Below are positions 24,863-31,010 of a stretch of 31,010 nucleotides of DNA, piece after piece; within the stretch, counting starts at the first letter, position 1; every line of letters begins with the position of its first letter. A program made the translations under genes and the position numbers. This DNA is from CAXSEF01 sp050920955 (GTDB taxonomy: Bacteria > Pseudomonadota > Alphaproteobacteria > Acetobacterales > Acetobacteraceae). The stretch spans positions 1 to 31,010 of the forward strand of contig JBPBQS010000134.1 of NCBI GenBank assembly GCA_050920955.1, given 5' to 3'. The notes below the pieces were generated by a model. It made no database searches. It worked only from the letters and a program-made list of their open reading frames with translations, and was not told where the DNA came from.

Positions 24863-24983
24863 GAAGCAAGGTCGAGGCTCCGCCTCAAACTCCGCCAAAG
24901 GCTGCGCCCTTGGAACGCACAACTTAAGTGAAGCCAGTCCAGGGCGGCTCGCCCTGGCGGGTCCGGGCAGAGCCCGGCCTTCC
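24863..24983. repeat. GC-type paired-hairpin element, full copy filling a stop-to-stop gap (R7)
   Basis: The element is exactly the whole 121-base gap between two convergent stop codons. Left end GAAGCAAGG, outer stem GAGGC/GCCTC (loop TCC), inner stem CCAAAGGC/GCCCTTGG with one mismatch, centre ACTTAAGT. Right half CCAGGGCG/CGCCCTGG (loop GCT), linker CGGGT, CCGGGC/GCCCGG (loop AGA), then GGCCTTCC reaching the minus-strand stop TAA. Confidence 0.93.
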
Positions 24984-25355
24984 TTACTTCCGCCGCGGCC
25001 CGTAGTACGTGCAGCTCTCGCCGTTGCTGTCCCGGTGCACCGCGACCCGCACCAGCCCCGCGCACGCCGGCTCGACCACCCGCCAGATCCACGCGGACAG
25101 GTTCTCCATCGTCGCCGGCCCCAGGTCCGCGACGTGGTCGAGGAACCGGTGGTCCAGCCCGTCGCGCGCCGCCTCCAGCGCGCGCTCGAACACGCCGAGG
25201 TCGACGACCATGCCGCTGGCCGGGTCCGCCTCGCCGCGCACCGTGACCTCGGCGCGATAGGAGTGCCCGTGGATGCGCCGGCTCGGCTCGACGTCGATCG
25301 CGCGGTCGAGCGTGTGCGCCGCCTCGAAGCGGAACTGCTTGGACAGCTCGAACAT
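24984..25355 (-). CDS. queD: QueD-like 6-carboxytetrahydropterin synthase family protein, key residues changed
   Basis: The 123-residue product has the tetrahydropterin synthase fold: FRFEAAHTL with zinc ligand His14, RIHGHSY with His29 and His31, MVVDLGVFERAL, and the Asp-His of GLDHRFLD (68-69). QueD makes 6-carboxytetrahydropterin, the second step to queuosine, and queE directly upstream supports that pathway. However, the nucleophilic Cys that normally sits four residues before the HGH motif is Ser25 here, and the late Glu of the V-x-V-x-E strand is replaced (VAVHRDS). The function may therefore be altered or use other residues. The ATG at 25355 shares one base with the queE stop (TGATG), which indicates coupling. 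Confidence 0.85.
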   Translation of the reverse strand: MFELSKQFRFEAAHTLDRAIDVEPSRRIHGHSYRAEVTVRGEADPASGMVVDLGVFERALEAARDGLDHRFLDHVADLGPATMENLSAWIWRVVEPACAGLVRVAVHRDSNGESCTYYGPRRK

Positions 25356-25984
25356 CAGGCGATCCCGATCATCTTGTGCATCTGCACGCTGAGCCGCCAC
25401 CGCGGATGGCTCAGGCAGTACGCCACCGCCGCCGCCGTGTTGGCCGCCCGGTCCGGCCCGTCCATCGGCTGCAGGAAGTAGTGCGCGAACTCCGTGCCCT
25501 CGAAGCGCTCCGGCATCAGCTCCGGCTGCGGGAACACCAGCTTCAGCTCCGCCCCGCTCGTCTGCACCATCTCGGTGCCCGCCTTCGGGCTGACGCACAC
25601 CCAGTCCACGCCCGCCGGGGCCGCAATCGTCCCGTTGGTCTCCACGGCGGCAATCAGTCCGCGCGCATGGATGGCGTCCAGCAGCGCGTCGTCGACCTGG
25701 AGCAGCGGCTCGCCGCCGGTGAACACGACGTATCCGCCCGGCCCGCCCGGCCACAGCGACGCGATCGCGTCCGCGAGCGCCGCCGCGTCGGCGAAGCGCC
25801 CGCCGCCCTGCCCGTCGGTGCCGACGAAGTCGGTGTCGCAGAAGCGGCACTGCGCGGCCGCGCGATCGGCCTCGCGCCCCGACCAGAGGTTGCACCCGGC
25901 GAAGCGGCAGAACACGGACGCCCGGCCGGACTGCGCGCCCTCGCCCTGAAGCGTCGCGAACATCTCCTTGACGGCATATGTCAC
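25355..25984 (-). CDS. queE: 7-carboxy-7-deazaguanine synthase, radical SAM
   Basis: QueE rearranges 6-carboxytetrahydropterin to 7-carboxy-7-deazaguanine in queuosine synthesis. The 209-residue product has FATLQGEGAQSGR at the N-terminus, the cluster cysteines Cys31, Cys46 and Cys49 (spacing CX14CX2C, not the canonical radical-SAM CX3CX2C), FTGGEPLLQ (88-96), AVETNGT and VSPKAG. This long first spacing is a known feature of one QueE subgroup. The start is GTG 25984 (VTYAVKEMFATLQGEG). A longer frame upstream would run into an AT-type repeat and yields a false leader (FFGSFFQERT-like). It is followed by the queD-like gene with a one-base overlap. Confidence 0.93.
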   Translation of the reverse strand: MTYAVKEMFATLQGEGAQSGRASVFCRFAGCNLWSGREADRAAAQCRFCDTDFVGTDGQGGGRFADAAALADAIASLWPGGPGGYVVFTGGEPLLQVDDALLDAIHARGLIAAVETNGTIAAPAGVDWVCVSPKAGTEMVQTSGAELKLVFPQPELMPERFEGTEFAHYFLQPMDGPDRAANTAAAVAYCLSHPRWRLSVQMHKMIGIA

Positions 25985-26048
25985 GATGCGCCGTGAGGTA
26001 GGGCGCACCCGCCGCCAAGGCAAGGCCAAAACCGCAAACCGCCAGCAG

Positions 26049-26190
26049 GCAAGAAAGAAAGCGAGTTCTTTCTTGAAAGAAAGAACCAAAGAACTTCCAC
26101 CCATAAGAAAGCGGCTCGTGTCGTGCCACCGCCGCCAAACGTGCAAAGTCTTTTTGCTTCTTTTTCTTCAGAAAAAGAAGGCCTTGCTTC
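26049..26190. repeat. AT-type paired-hairpin element, copy 3
   Basis: The left box (26049-26096) holds the perfect palindrome at 26065-26086 (GTTCTTTCT / AGAAAGAAC). The right box (26142-26190) holds the perfect palindrome at 26157-26180 (CTTCTTTTTCT / AGAAAAAGAAG) and ends GGCCTTGCTTC directly against the minus-strand stop codon of the photolyase-like gene. On that strand GAAGCAAGGCC follows the TAG with no spacer. The 45-base middle is unrelated to the other copies. Confidence 0.92.
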
Positions 26191-27762
26191 CTACACCTTC
26201 TCCCCCGCCTCCATCGCCGCGAGGAACGCCCCCGCGCGTGCCCTGAGCGCGCCGAGCTTCTCCGGCGCCATGCGCTGCATGGTCTTCACCGGCATGGCCA
26301 TCCTGTGGTTGCCTGCGAACACGTCGGCGTGGCGCGCGATGAAGTCCCAGTAGAGCGCGTTGAACGGGCACGCCGACTCGCCCGTGGCCTCGCGGACGTC
26401 GTAGGCGCAGCCGGCGCAGTAGTCGCTCATGCGGTTGATGTAGGCGCCCGACGCGGCGTACGGCTTGGACCCGATGGTGCCGCCGTCGGCGAACAGCGCC
26501 ATGCCGCGCACGTTGGGCATCTCGACCCACTCGTAGGCGTCGGCGTAGACGATCATGTACCACTCGTCGACCTGCGCCGGATCGAGCCCTGCGAGCAGCG
26601 AGAAGTTGCCCGTGATCATCAGCCGCTGGATGTGGTGGGCGTAGGCGTGCTCGCGCGTGCCGAGGACGGCCTGGCGCACGCAGTTCATCCGCGTCTCGCC
26701 GTCCCAGAAGAACTGCGGCACCGCGCGCACGGCGCCGAGCGCGTTCCTTTGCCCGTACTCCGGCATGTGCAGCCAGTAGATGCCGCGCACGAACTCGCGC
26801 CAGCCGAGCACCTGGCGGATGAACCCCTCGGCGGCGTTCAGCGGCACGTGGCCGGCGCGGTAGGCGTCCTCGGCCGCCTGGCACACCTCGCGCGCGAGCA
26901 GCAGCCCGCAGTTCATCGACGTCGACACCAGCGCGTGGAACAGCGCCGGCGCGCCGGTCTTCATCGCGTCCTGCCAGTCGCCGAACTGCGGCAGCCGCCG
27001 CGCCACGAAGTCCGCGAGCGCCTCGTGCGCCTGGCGCGACGTGACCGGCAGGCTGAACCCCTCGACCTCGCCGAAGTGCCCCGCGAACCGCTCCGCCACC
27101 AGCGCCATCACCTCCAGCGTGACCGCGTCCGGCGCGAACTCGGGCGTGGCCGGCGCCTCCACCCCTTTCGGCAGCTTCTTGCGGTTCTCGGCGTCGTAGT
27201 TCCACTGCCCGCCCTCCGGCCCGCCGCCGTCCGGCCCCACGCCGTCGAGCAGCACGCCGTGCGTGCGCCGCATGTCGCGGTAGAAGAACTCCATGCGCAG
27301 GGACCGCCGCTCGCGCGCCCAGGCCACGAAGTCCTGCACCCGGCACAGGAACCGCGTGTCGTCGCGTATGTCGACCTCCACGCCCAGCGCCTCGTGCCAG
27401 CGCCGCATGTCGTCGAGCAGCCGCCACTCGCCGGGCTCCGTGACCACGACGCGCCCCGGCCGCAGCCGCGCCGCCGCGCGCATCACCTCGCCGCGCAGGC
27501 TGTGCGTGTTGTCGGGATCGTCGAGCCGCACGTACTCGACGCGCACCCCGCGCGCCTCCAGCGCCCGCGCGAAGTGCCGCATCGCCGAGAGCACGAGCAC
27601 GATCTTCTTCTTGTGGTGCCGGACGTAGCGGCACTCCTCGTCGACCTCGGCCATCAGCACCACGTCGCGCGCGCGATCGAGGTCCTCCAGCGCCGCCAGC
27701 GACGCGCTGCACTGGTCGCCCAGCACCAGGCGAAGCGTCGCGATCCCGTCCAGCCCTGCCAT
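26191..27762 (-). CDS. FeS-containing bacterial cryptochrome/(6-4) photolyase (PhrB/CryPro family)
   Basis: This is a flavoprotein of the iron-sulfur bacterial cryptochrome/photolyase group, whose members repair (6-4) photoproducts or act as light sensors. The product has 523 residues. The N-terminus LRLVLGDQCSASLAALEDLD and VRHHKKKIVLVLSAMRHFA is the family Rossmann domain. Four cluster cysteines are present: Cys361 (RMNCVRQ), Cys449 and Cys452 (DYCAGCAYD), and Cys465 (ESACPFN). The last three have the same mutual spacing as in Agrobacterium PhrB. QVLGWREFVRGIYWL and HAYAHHIQRLMITGNF belong to the FAD and DNA-binding region. ATG 27762 starts just before the first strand. It is divergent from sixA across 153 bases. 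An AT-type element abuts its stop codon. Confidence 0.95.
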   Translation of the reverse strand: MAGLDGIATLRLVLGDQCSASLAALEDLDRARDVVLMAEVDEECRYVRHHKKKIVLVLSAMRHFARALEARGVRVEYVRLDDPDNTHSLRGEVMRAAARLRPGRVVVTEPGEWRLLDDMRRWHEALGVEVDIRDDTRFLCRVQDFVAWARERRSLRMEFFYRDMRRTHGVLLDGVGPDGGGPEGGQWNYDAENRKKLPKGVEAPATPEFAPDAVTLEVMALVAERFAGHFGEVEGFSLPVTSRQAHEALADFVARRLPQFGDWQDAMKTGAPALFHALVSTSMNCGLLLAREVCQAAEDAYRAGHVPLNAAEGFIRQVLGWREFVRGIYWLHMPEYGQRNALGAVRAVPQFFWDGETRMNCVRQAVLGTREHAYAHHIQRLMITGNFSLLAGLDPAQVDEWYMIVYADAYEWVEMPNVRGMALFADGGTIGSKPYAASGAYINRMSDYCAGCAYDVREATGESACPFNALYWDFIARHADVFAGNHRMAMPVKTMQRMAPEKLGALRARAGAFLAAMEAGEKV

Positions 27763-27915
27763 GCCCTGCCCCCGTCGTTCCGCGAAGGTGGCGGCGCGGC
27801 CCGGACCGGCAAGGCCACGCGTGGCGCGAGGCCGCCGGGACCCCTTCCCGGGGCGGCGGCGCTTTCGCGGACACGGCGTGGGACAAGCCCGGATCTTCGT
27901 GGCAGTGTCGCTGCC

Positions 27916-28443
27916 ATGCGCCAGCTCCTCCTCCTGCGGCACGCCAAGTCGTCCTGGGACGACCCCAAGCTGCCCGACCACGCGCGGCCGCTGAACCCGC
28001 GCGGCCGACGCGCCGCAGAGTCGGTGCGCGAGGCCCTCGCCGGCCTCGGCCTGCGCCCGGACCTGGTGCTCGTGTCCTCCGCGCGCCGCACCCTGCAGAC
28101 GATCGAGGCCCTGGAGCCCTGGGACCCCGCGCCCGCCGTGGTGCCGCTCGACGCGCTCTACCTCGCCAGCGCCGCCGACCTGCTCGCCACCCTGCAGTCC
28201 GCCACGCGCGACGCCGCCTGCGTGCTGCTGGTCAGCCACAACCCCGGCCTGCACGACCTGGCCCTGCTCCTGTCCGGCCCGGACTCCGACCCCGACGCGC
28301 TGGCCCGCCTGGAGGAGGCCTACCCGACCGCCTCGCTCGCGGTGTTCTCGCTCCCCGGCCCCTGGCCCGACCTCGCCCCCGCCGGCGCCACCCTGCGCCG
28401 CTTCGTCCGCCCCGAGGACCCGCCCGCCGCCGCCCAGGCATGA
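27916..28443 (+). CDS. SixA-type phosphohistidine phosphatase (histidine phosphatase superfamily)
   Basis: The 175-residue product has the N-terminal LLLLRHAKSSWDD, with catalytic His9 in the RHAKS variant typical of SixA. It also has SSARRTLQTIEAL and the second catalytic His in LLVSHNPGLHDLA. SixA removes phosphate from histidine-phosphorylated carriers; in E. coli the target is in the nitrogen PTS. The target here is unknown. The ATG at 27916 starts directly at the conserved strand. The stop overlaps the start of the CHAD gene (ATGA), so the pair is translationally coupled, an association seen in other alphaproteobacteria. That raises a possible link between polyphosphate binding by CHAD and phosphatase action, which is inference. 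Confidence 0.92.
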   Translation: MRQLLLLRHAKSSWDDPKLPDHARPLNPRGRRAAESVREALAGLGLRPDLVLVSSARRTLQTIEALEPWDPAPAVVPLDALYLASAADLLATLQSATRDAACVLLVSHNPGLHDLALLLSGPDSDPDALARLEEAYPTASLAVFSLPGPWPDLAPAGATLRRFVRPEDPPAAAQA

Positions 28444-29975
28444 CCCGCGACGCCGGCGACGCCGACCCCGAAGCCCCGCCGCCGCCCATCCCTTCGCCCC
28501 CCGCCGCGCCGCCGCTGCACCTCGACCTCTGCCTCGCCCCCGACGACGTCGCGGCGCTGCGCCGCCTCCCCGTGCTCGCCCGCGGCAGGCCCGGCCGCCC
28601 CGCCCCGCTGCACCTCGTCTGGCACGACAGCCCGTCCGACCCGCTCGCCCCCCGCCTCGCCCTGCGCGAGTCCCGCCAGGGCGACGCCCCCGCCACCTGG
28701 CGCCTGGAGCACGCGACCCCCGCGCGCCACGACCGCCACGGCCCCGCCGTCCTCCCGCCGCCCCTCGCCGAGGCCGGAACCCCCGCCTTCCCCGGCCATG
28801 CCCTGCCCGGCGGCCTCGTCCCGGTCGCCGCCTTCCGCGGCACCACGCGGGCCTGGTCGCTCCCCGACGGCGCCCTCGTCACGCTCGTCGACGGCACCCT
28901 GCGCGCCGTGAGCGAGGAACGCCCCGCCTGCCGCCTGTCGATCCGCGCCGAGCACGCCGCCGCCGCCGCCCTCGCCCGCCTGGTCGCCGCCCGCGTCCGC
29001 GTCGAGCCGCCCGGCGCCACCCTGGCCGCCGAGGCCCTGCTCCTCGGCCGCGCCGCGCCGCCCCCCGCCCCGCCCGCCGCCCGCGTCCCCGCCGGCGCCA
29101 CCATCGAGCACGCGCTCTGCCTCCTGCTCCGCCACCTCGGCGAGTCGGTGCGCTTCTGGCTCGCCCGCATCGTGGCGCCCGACGCCGACGGCTTCTCCCC
29201 CGTGCCCGTGCACCAGGCCCGCGTCGCCTGCCGCCGCCTGCGCTCCGCCCTGTCGCTGTTCCGCCGCGCCGCCGACGCCCCGGAGCTGCGCGCCCTGTCC
29301 GCCGCCCTGCGCGACCTCGCCGGCCTGCTCGGCGCCGCGCGCGACTGGGACGTGTTCCTCGACGGCCACGTCGCCGCCCTCCTCCGCGCCATGCCGCAGG
29401 ACCCCAGGCTCGCCCGCCTCCACGCCGCCGTGGTGCGCCAGCGCGCCCTCGGCTACCGCGCCGTCGCCGCCGACCTCGCCGCCGGCCGCTGGCGCCCCCT
29501 CGCCCTGGAGCTGGCCCTGCTCCCCGAGCTCCGCCCCTGGCGCGCCGACGCCCCGCCCGAGCGCCTCGCCACCCTCGACCTCCCCGCCCAGCCCTACGTC
29601 TCCCGCCGCCTCGACCGCGCACTCTCCGCGATGCTCCACGCCGGCAAGCACCTGCGCGACCTGCCCGACGAGCAGCGCCACGACCTGCGCAAGGCCGGCA
29701 AGCGCCTGCGCTACGCCGCCGAGTTCTTCGCCCCCGCCTTCCCCGCCGCGGGCTCGCGCCGCTACCTGCGCCGCCTCGCCGCCCTGCAGGAATCCCTCGG
29801 CCTGCTGACCGACGGCGCCGTCGCCGCCACCCTGCTCGCCAGGCTCGGCCCCGCCGGCAGCGGCTTCGCGGGCGGCGCCGTCCTGGGCTGGCTCGCCGCC
29901 GAGGCCGCGCCGGCGGGCGACGCCGCGGAGCGCGCCTGGAAGCGGCTGCGACACGCGGAGCCGTTCTGGCGCTGA
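28440..29975 (+). CDS. CHAD domain protein with degenerate CYTH-like N-terminus
   Basis: The product has 511 residues and is extremely Ala/Pro/Arg-rich. The C-terminal CHAD domain (about 218-500) has the conserved His helices VHQARVACRRLRSALSLF (257-274) and HDLRKAGKRLRYAAEFF (near 420), which bind polyphosphate. The first part (about 26-190) resembles a CYTH triphosphate-tunnel domain: LHLVWHDSPSDPLAPRLALR matches the usual RSVYFDTPxxxLxxxGxALR. The signature ExExK strand is replaced by LHLDLCL, so catalysis is unlikely. CYTH-CHAD fusions are common, and the loss of the first domain's active site is the odd point. The gene overlaps sixA by four bases. A full hairpin element follows seven bases after the stop. 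Confidence 0.88.
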   Translation: MTRDAGDADPEAPPPPIPSPPAAPPLHLDLCLAPDDVAALRRLPVLARGRPGRPAPLHLVWHDSPSDPLAPRLALRESRQGDAPATWRLEHATPARHDRHGPAVLPPPLAEAGTPAFPGHALPGGLVPVAAFRGTTRAWSLPDGALVTLVDGTLRAVSEERPACRLSIRAEHAAAAALARLVAARVRVEPPGATLAAEALLLGRAAPPPAPPAARVPAGATIEHALCLLLRHLGESVRFWLARIVAPDADGFSPVPVHQARVACRRLRSALSLFRRAADAPELRALSAALRDLAGLLGAARDWDVFLDGHVAALLRAMPQDPRLARLHAAVVRQRALGYRAVAADLAAGRWRPLALELALLPELRPWRADAPPERLATLDLPAQPYVSRRLDRALSAMLHAGKHLRDLPDEQRHDLRKAGKRLRYAAEFFAPAFPAAGSRRYLRRLAALQESLGLLTDGAVAATLLARLGPAGSGFAGGAVLGWLAAEAAPAGDAAERAWKRLRHAEPFWR

Positions 29976-29982
29976 GGCCAGC

Positions 29983-30113
29983 GAAGCAAGGTCGGGCCCT
30001 GCCCGAACCCGCAAAGGGTCCGAGGACCCTTTGATCCCATTACTTAAGGTAAGCCATCCAAGGGGCTTCCCTTGGCGGAGTCCAGAGGCGGAGCCTCTGG
30101 CCTTGCTCCCTCC
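29983..30113. repeat. GC-type paired-hairpin element, full copy (R8)
   Basis: GAAGCAAGG lies seven bases after the CHAD stop. Left half: stem TCGGGC/GCCCGA (loop CCT), linker ACCCG, stem CAAAGGGTCC/GGACCCTTTG. Centre TACTTAAGG. Right half: stem CCAAGGG/CCCTTGG, linker CGGAGT, stem CCAGAGGC/GCCTCTGG (loop GGA), then GGCCTTGCTCCC. The first stem changes both members of the outer pair (C-G to T-A) compared with other copies, a clear compensatory change. Confidence 0.92.
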
Positions 30114-30208
30114 GCGCCGCTCACCGTTGCGTGTGGCGCCCGGGAGCGCTACGCACGCACAGGTAGGCACGTCGATCGGACCCGACTCCCGAAGCGCAGG
30201 CAGGTGCC

Positions 30209-30778
30209 ATGTCCATCAGCTCCCCGCGCCGCATCTTCCGCCGCGCCGCCCAGCCCGCGGGCCCCCGCCTCCTCCGCGCGGCGCTGTGGATCGCCGTGCC
30301 GGTCGGCCTCGCCGCCGCCGGCGCCGCGGCGCTCCCCGCCGTGTCCGGCCTCGTGGCCGCGCGCCAGCCCCTGCCCACGGCGACGACCCTGACCGCGGAC
30401 GCCGCCCAGGTCGCGGTGGTCGACGGCGACACGCTGCGCCTGCGCGACACGGTGGTCCGCCTGCGCGGCGTCGCCGCACCCGCGCGCGGCACCGGCTGCG
30501 GCCAGGCGGCCGGCGCCCCCCTGGACTGCGGCGGGCGGGCCAGCGTGATCCTGGCCGGCCTGGTGTCGCACGGCCCGACGGAGTGCCGCCTCGACGGGCG
30601 CGACGCCAGCGGCCGGCCGCTCGGCCTGTGCCGCTCGGGCGGCGTGGAGATCAACCGCGCCGTGGTGGAGAGCGGCTGGGCCACCGCCGAGCCCGACCAG
30701 CCCGCGCTCGACATCGCCGAGCACGCCGCCCAGGCGCAGCGCCGCGGACTGTGGGCGCAGGGCCCCGCCACGCCCTGA
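30209..30778 (+). CDS. Membrane-anchored SNase-fold (thermonuclease-like) protein, catalytic residues altered
   Basis: The product has 189 residues. A basic N-terminus (1-20) leads to a hydrophobic anchor or uncleaved signal (about 21-50). Then comes an OB-type nuclease fold: VAVVDGDTLRLRD (68-80), VVRLRGVAAPARG (82-94), DASGRPLGLC (132-141) and INRAVVESGWA (148-158). In staphylococcal nuclease the second block is FRLLLVDTPE. Here Arg84 (Arg35 equivalent) and Arg136 (Arg87 equivalent) are kept, but the metal ligand Asp40 is Ala89 and the general base Glu43 is Ala92. Four cysteines may form disulfides. It is probably a non-nuclease or altered member. The ATG at 30209 has AGG nearby. It stands alone between a hairpin element and citrate synthase. 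Confidence 0.85.
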   Translation: MSISSPRRIFRRAAQPAGPRLLRAALWIAVPVGLAAAGAAALPAVSGLVAARQPLPTATTLTADAAQVAVVDGDTLRLRDTVVRLRGVAAPARGTGCGQAAGAPLDCGGRASVILAGLVSHGPTECRLDGRDASGRPLGLCRSGGVEINRAVVESGWATAEPDQPALDIAEHAAQAQRRGLWAQGPATP

Positions 30779-30821
30779 GCGGCGGCCCCCGCCCACCGCG
30801 CCGATGGTGCAGGTGCGAAGG

Positions 30822-30850
30822 TTGCGCGCGGCTTTGTCTTCTGCCCTAGA
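30822..30850 (+). promoter_or_regulatory. Possible sigma-70-like promoter for the citrate synthase gene
   Basis: TTGCGC and CCTAGA are separated by 17 bases about 65 bases before the start codon of the last gene. The -35 box is fair and the -10 box poor, so this is weak support. The 138-base gap (30779-30916) holds no repeat element. Confidence 0.2.
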
Positions 30851-30916
30851 TGCCGCAAAACCCCGGGATGGCGGCACGCGCCACCCTCGCGGCACAGCAT
30901 CAGGCAGGACACGCGC

Positions 30917-31010
30917 ATGACCGGCACGCCGAATGGTTCCGTCACCCTCAGGCTCGAAGGCACGGACAGGACGGCGACGCTGCCGCTGATCTCCGGCAGC
31001 ATCGGCCCCG
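30917..31010 (+). CDS. gltA: Citrate synthase, N-terminal fragment
   Basis: The frame opens at ATG 30917 with AGGA seven bases upstream and runs off the window after 31 codons. The segment VTLRLEGTDRTATLPLISGS followed by IGP matches the start of bacterial type I citrate synthase, where a short beta hairpin leads to ELPVISGTLGPD. The enzyme condenses acetyl-CoA and oxaloacetate in the TCA cycle. Only the N-terminal beta segment is visible and no catalytic residue lies within the window, so the call rests on this short match. Confidence 0.78.
   Translation, partial: MTGTPNGSVTLRLEGTDRTATLPLISGSIGP

Noticed and set aside
26157..26180. Classical Rho-independent terminator at the AT-type palindrome
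   Set aside because: The stem is perfect but is not followed by a T run on the strand of the gene it follows (CAAAAAG comes next). A termination role remains possible but the canonical signature is missing.
1..31010. CRISPR arrays, tRNA or rRNA genes, insertion sequences, prophage
   Set aside because: No regularly spaced direct repeats, no cloverleaf or rRNA sequence recognised, and no transposase, integrase or phage protein among the plausible frames.

Overview
The window is very GC-rich, gene-dense bacterial chromosome. Protein similarities judged by eye (DUF445, an alphaproteobacterial comF/grxC neighbourhood with a divergent NDUFAF5-like methyltransferase, an FeS-type cryptochrome/photolyase, a CX14CX2C-type QueE, citrate synthase at the right edge) and the intergenic repeats point to an alphaproteobacterium, probably Acetobacteraceae (Roseomonas-like). 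That placement is inference. I see no rRNA, tRNA, CRISPR array, prophage or transposase.

Layout. (1) 1-4394: end of a DUF445 membrane-associated protein; minus-strand hybrid histidine kinase (GAF-PAS-PAS-HisKA-HATPase-REC), Crp/Fnr-type regulator and a small membrane protein. (2) 4682-7968, minus: a tight run comF, grxC, DUF2147 protein, nucleoside hydrolase, AlkA-type glycosylase, with an NDUFAF5-like methyltransferase divergent from comF. (3) 9049-13075, plus: a small lipoprotein missed by length filters, a di-haem MauG/CcpA-type peroxidase, a pentapeptide-repeat protein ending in a two-helix channel-like module, and a 2-hydroxyacid dehydrogenase. (4) 13184-14858, minus: a secreted RTX/autotransporter-like repeat protein broken by a one-base frameshift. 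(5) 14998-24862: a DNA-repair block. It holds all four genes of the ATP-ligase / MBL exonuclease / Lhr-Core helicase / metallophosphoesterase cluster, split by a cyclopropane-fatty-acid synthase gene, followed by a class I photolyase and a second phosphoesterase. (6) 24984-27762, minus: queD-like and queE genes and an FeS-containing (6-4)-type photolyase. (7) 27916-30778, plus: SixA phosphatase overlapping a CYTH-like/CHAD protein, then a membrane-anchored SNase-fold protein lacking key acidic residues. Citrate synthase begins at 30917.

The most unusual signal is in the gaps. Eleven intergenic elements share a modular plan of paired hairpins. Eight are GC-rich (outer hairpin with an NCY triloop, ACYCCG-like linker, inner hairpin, often two such halves facing each other across ACTTAAGT). 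Three are AT-rich (arms CTTCTTTTTCT/AGAAAAAGAAG and GTTCTTTCT/AGAAAGAAC), conspicuous against the GC-rich background. Both kinds share the end GAAGCAAGGCC, which in most cases starts 0-7 bases after a stop codon. Stem arms differ between copies while pairing is kept, which implies selection for RNA or DNA structure. This is my best candidate for an undescribed system. All calls rest on reading the sequence only.
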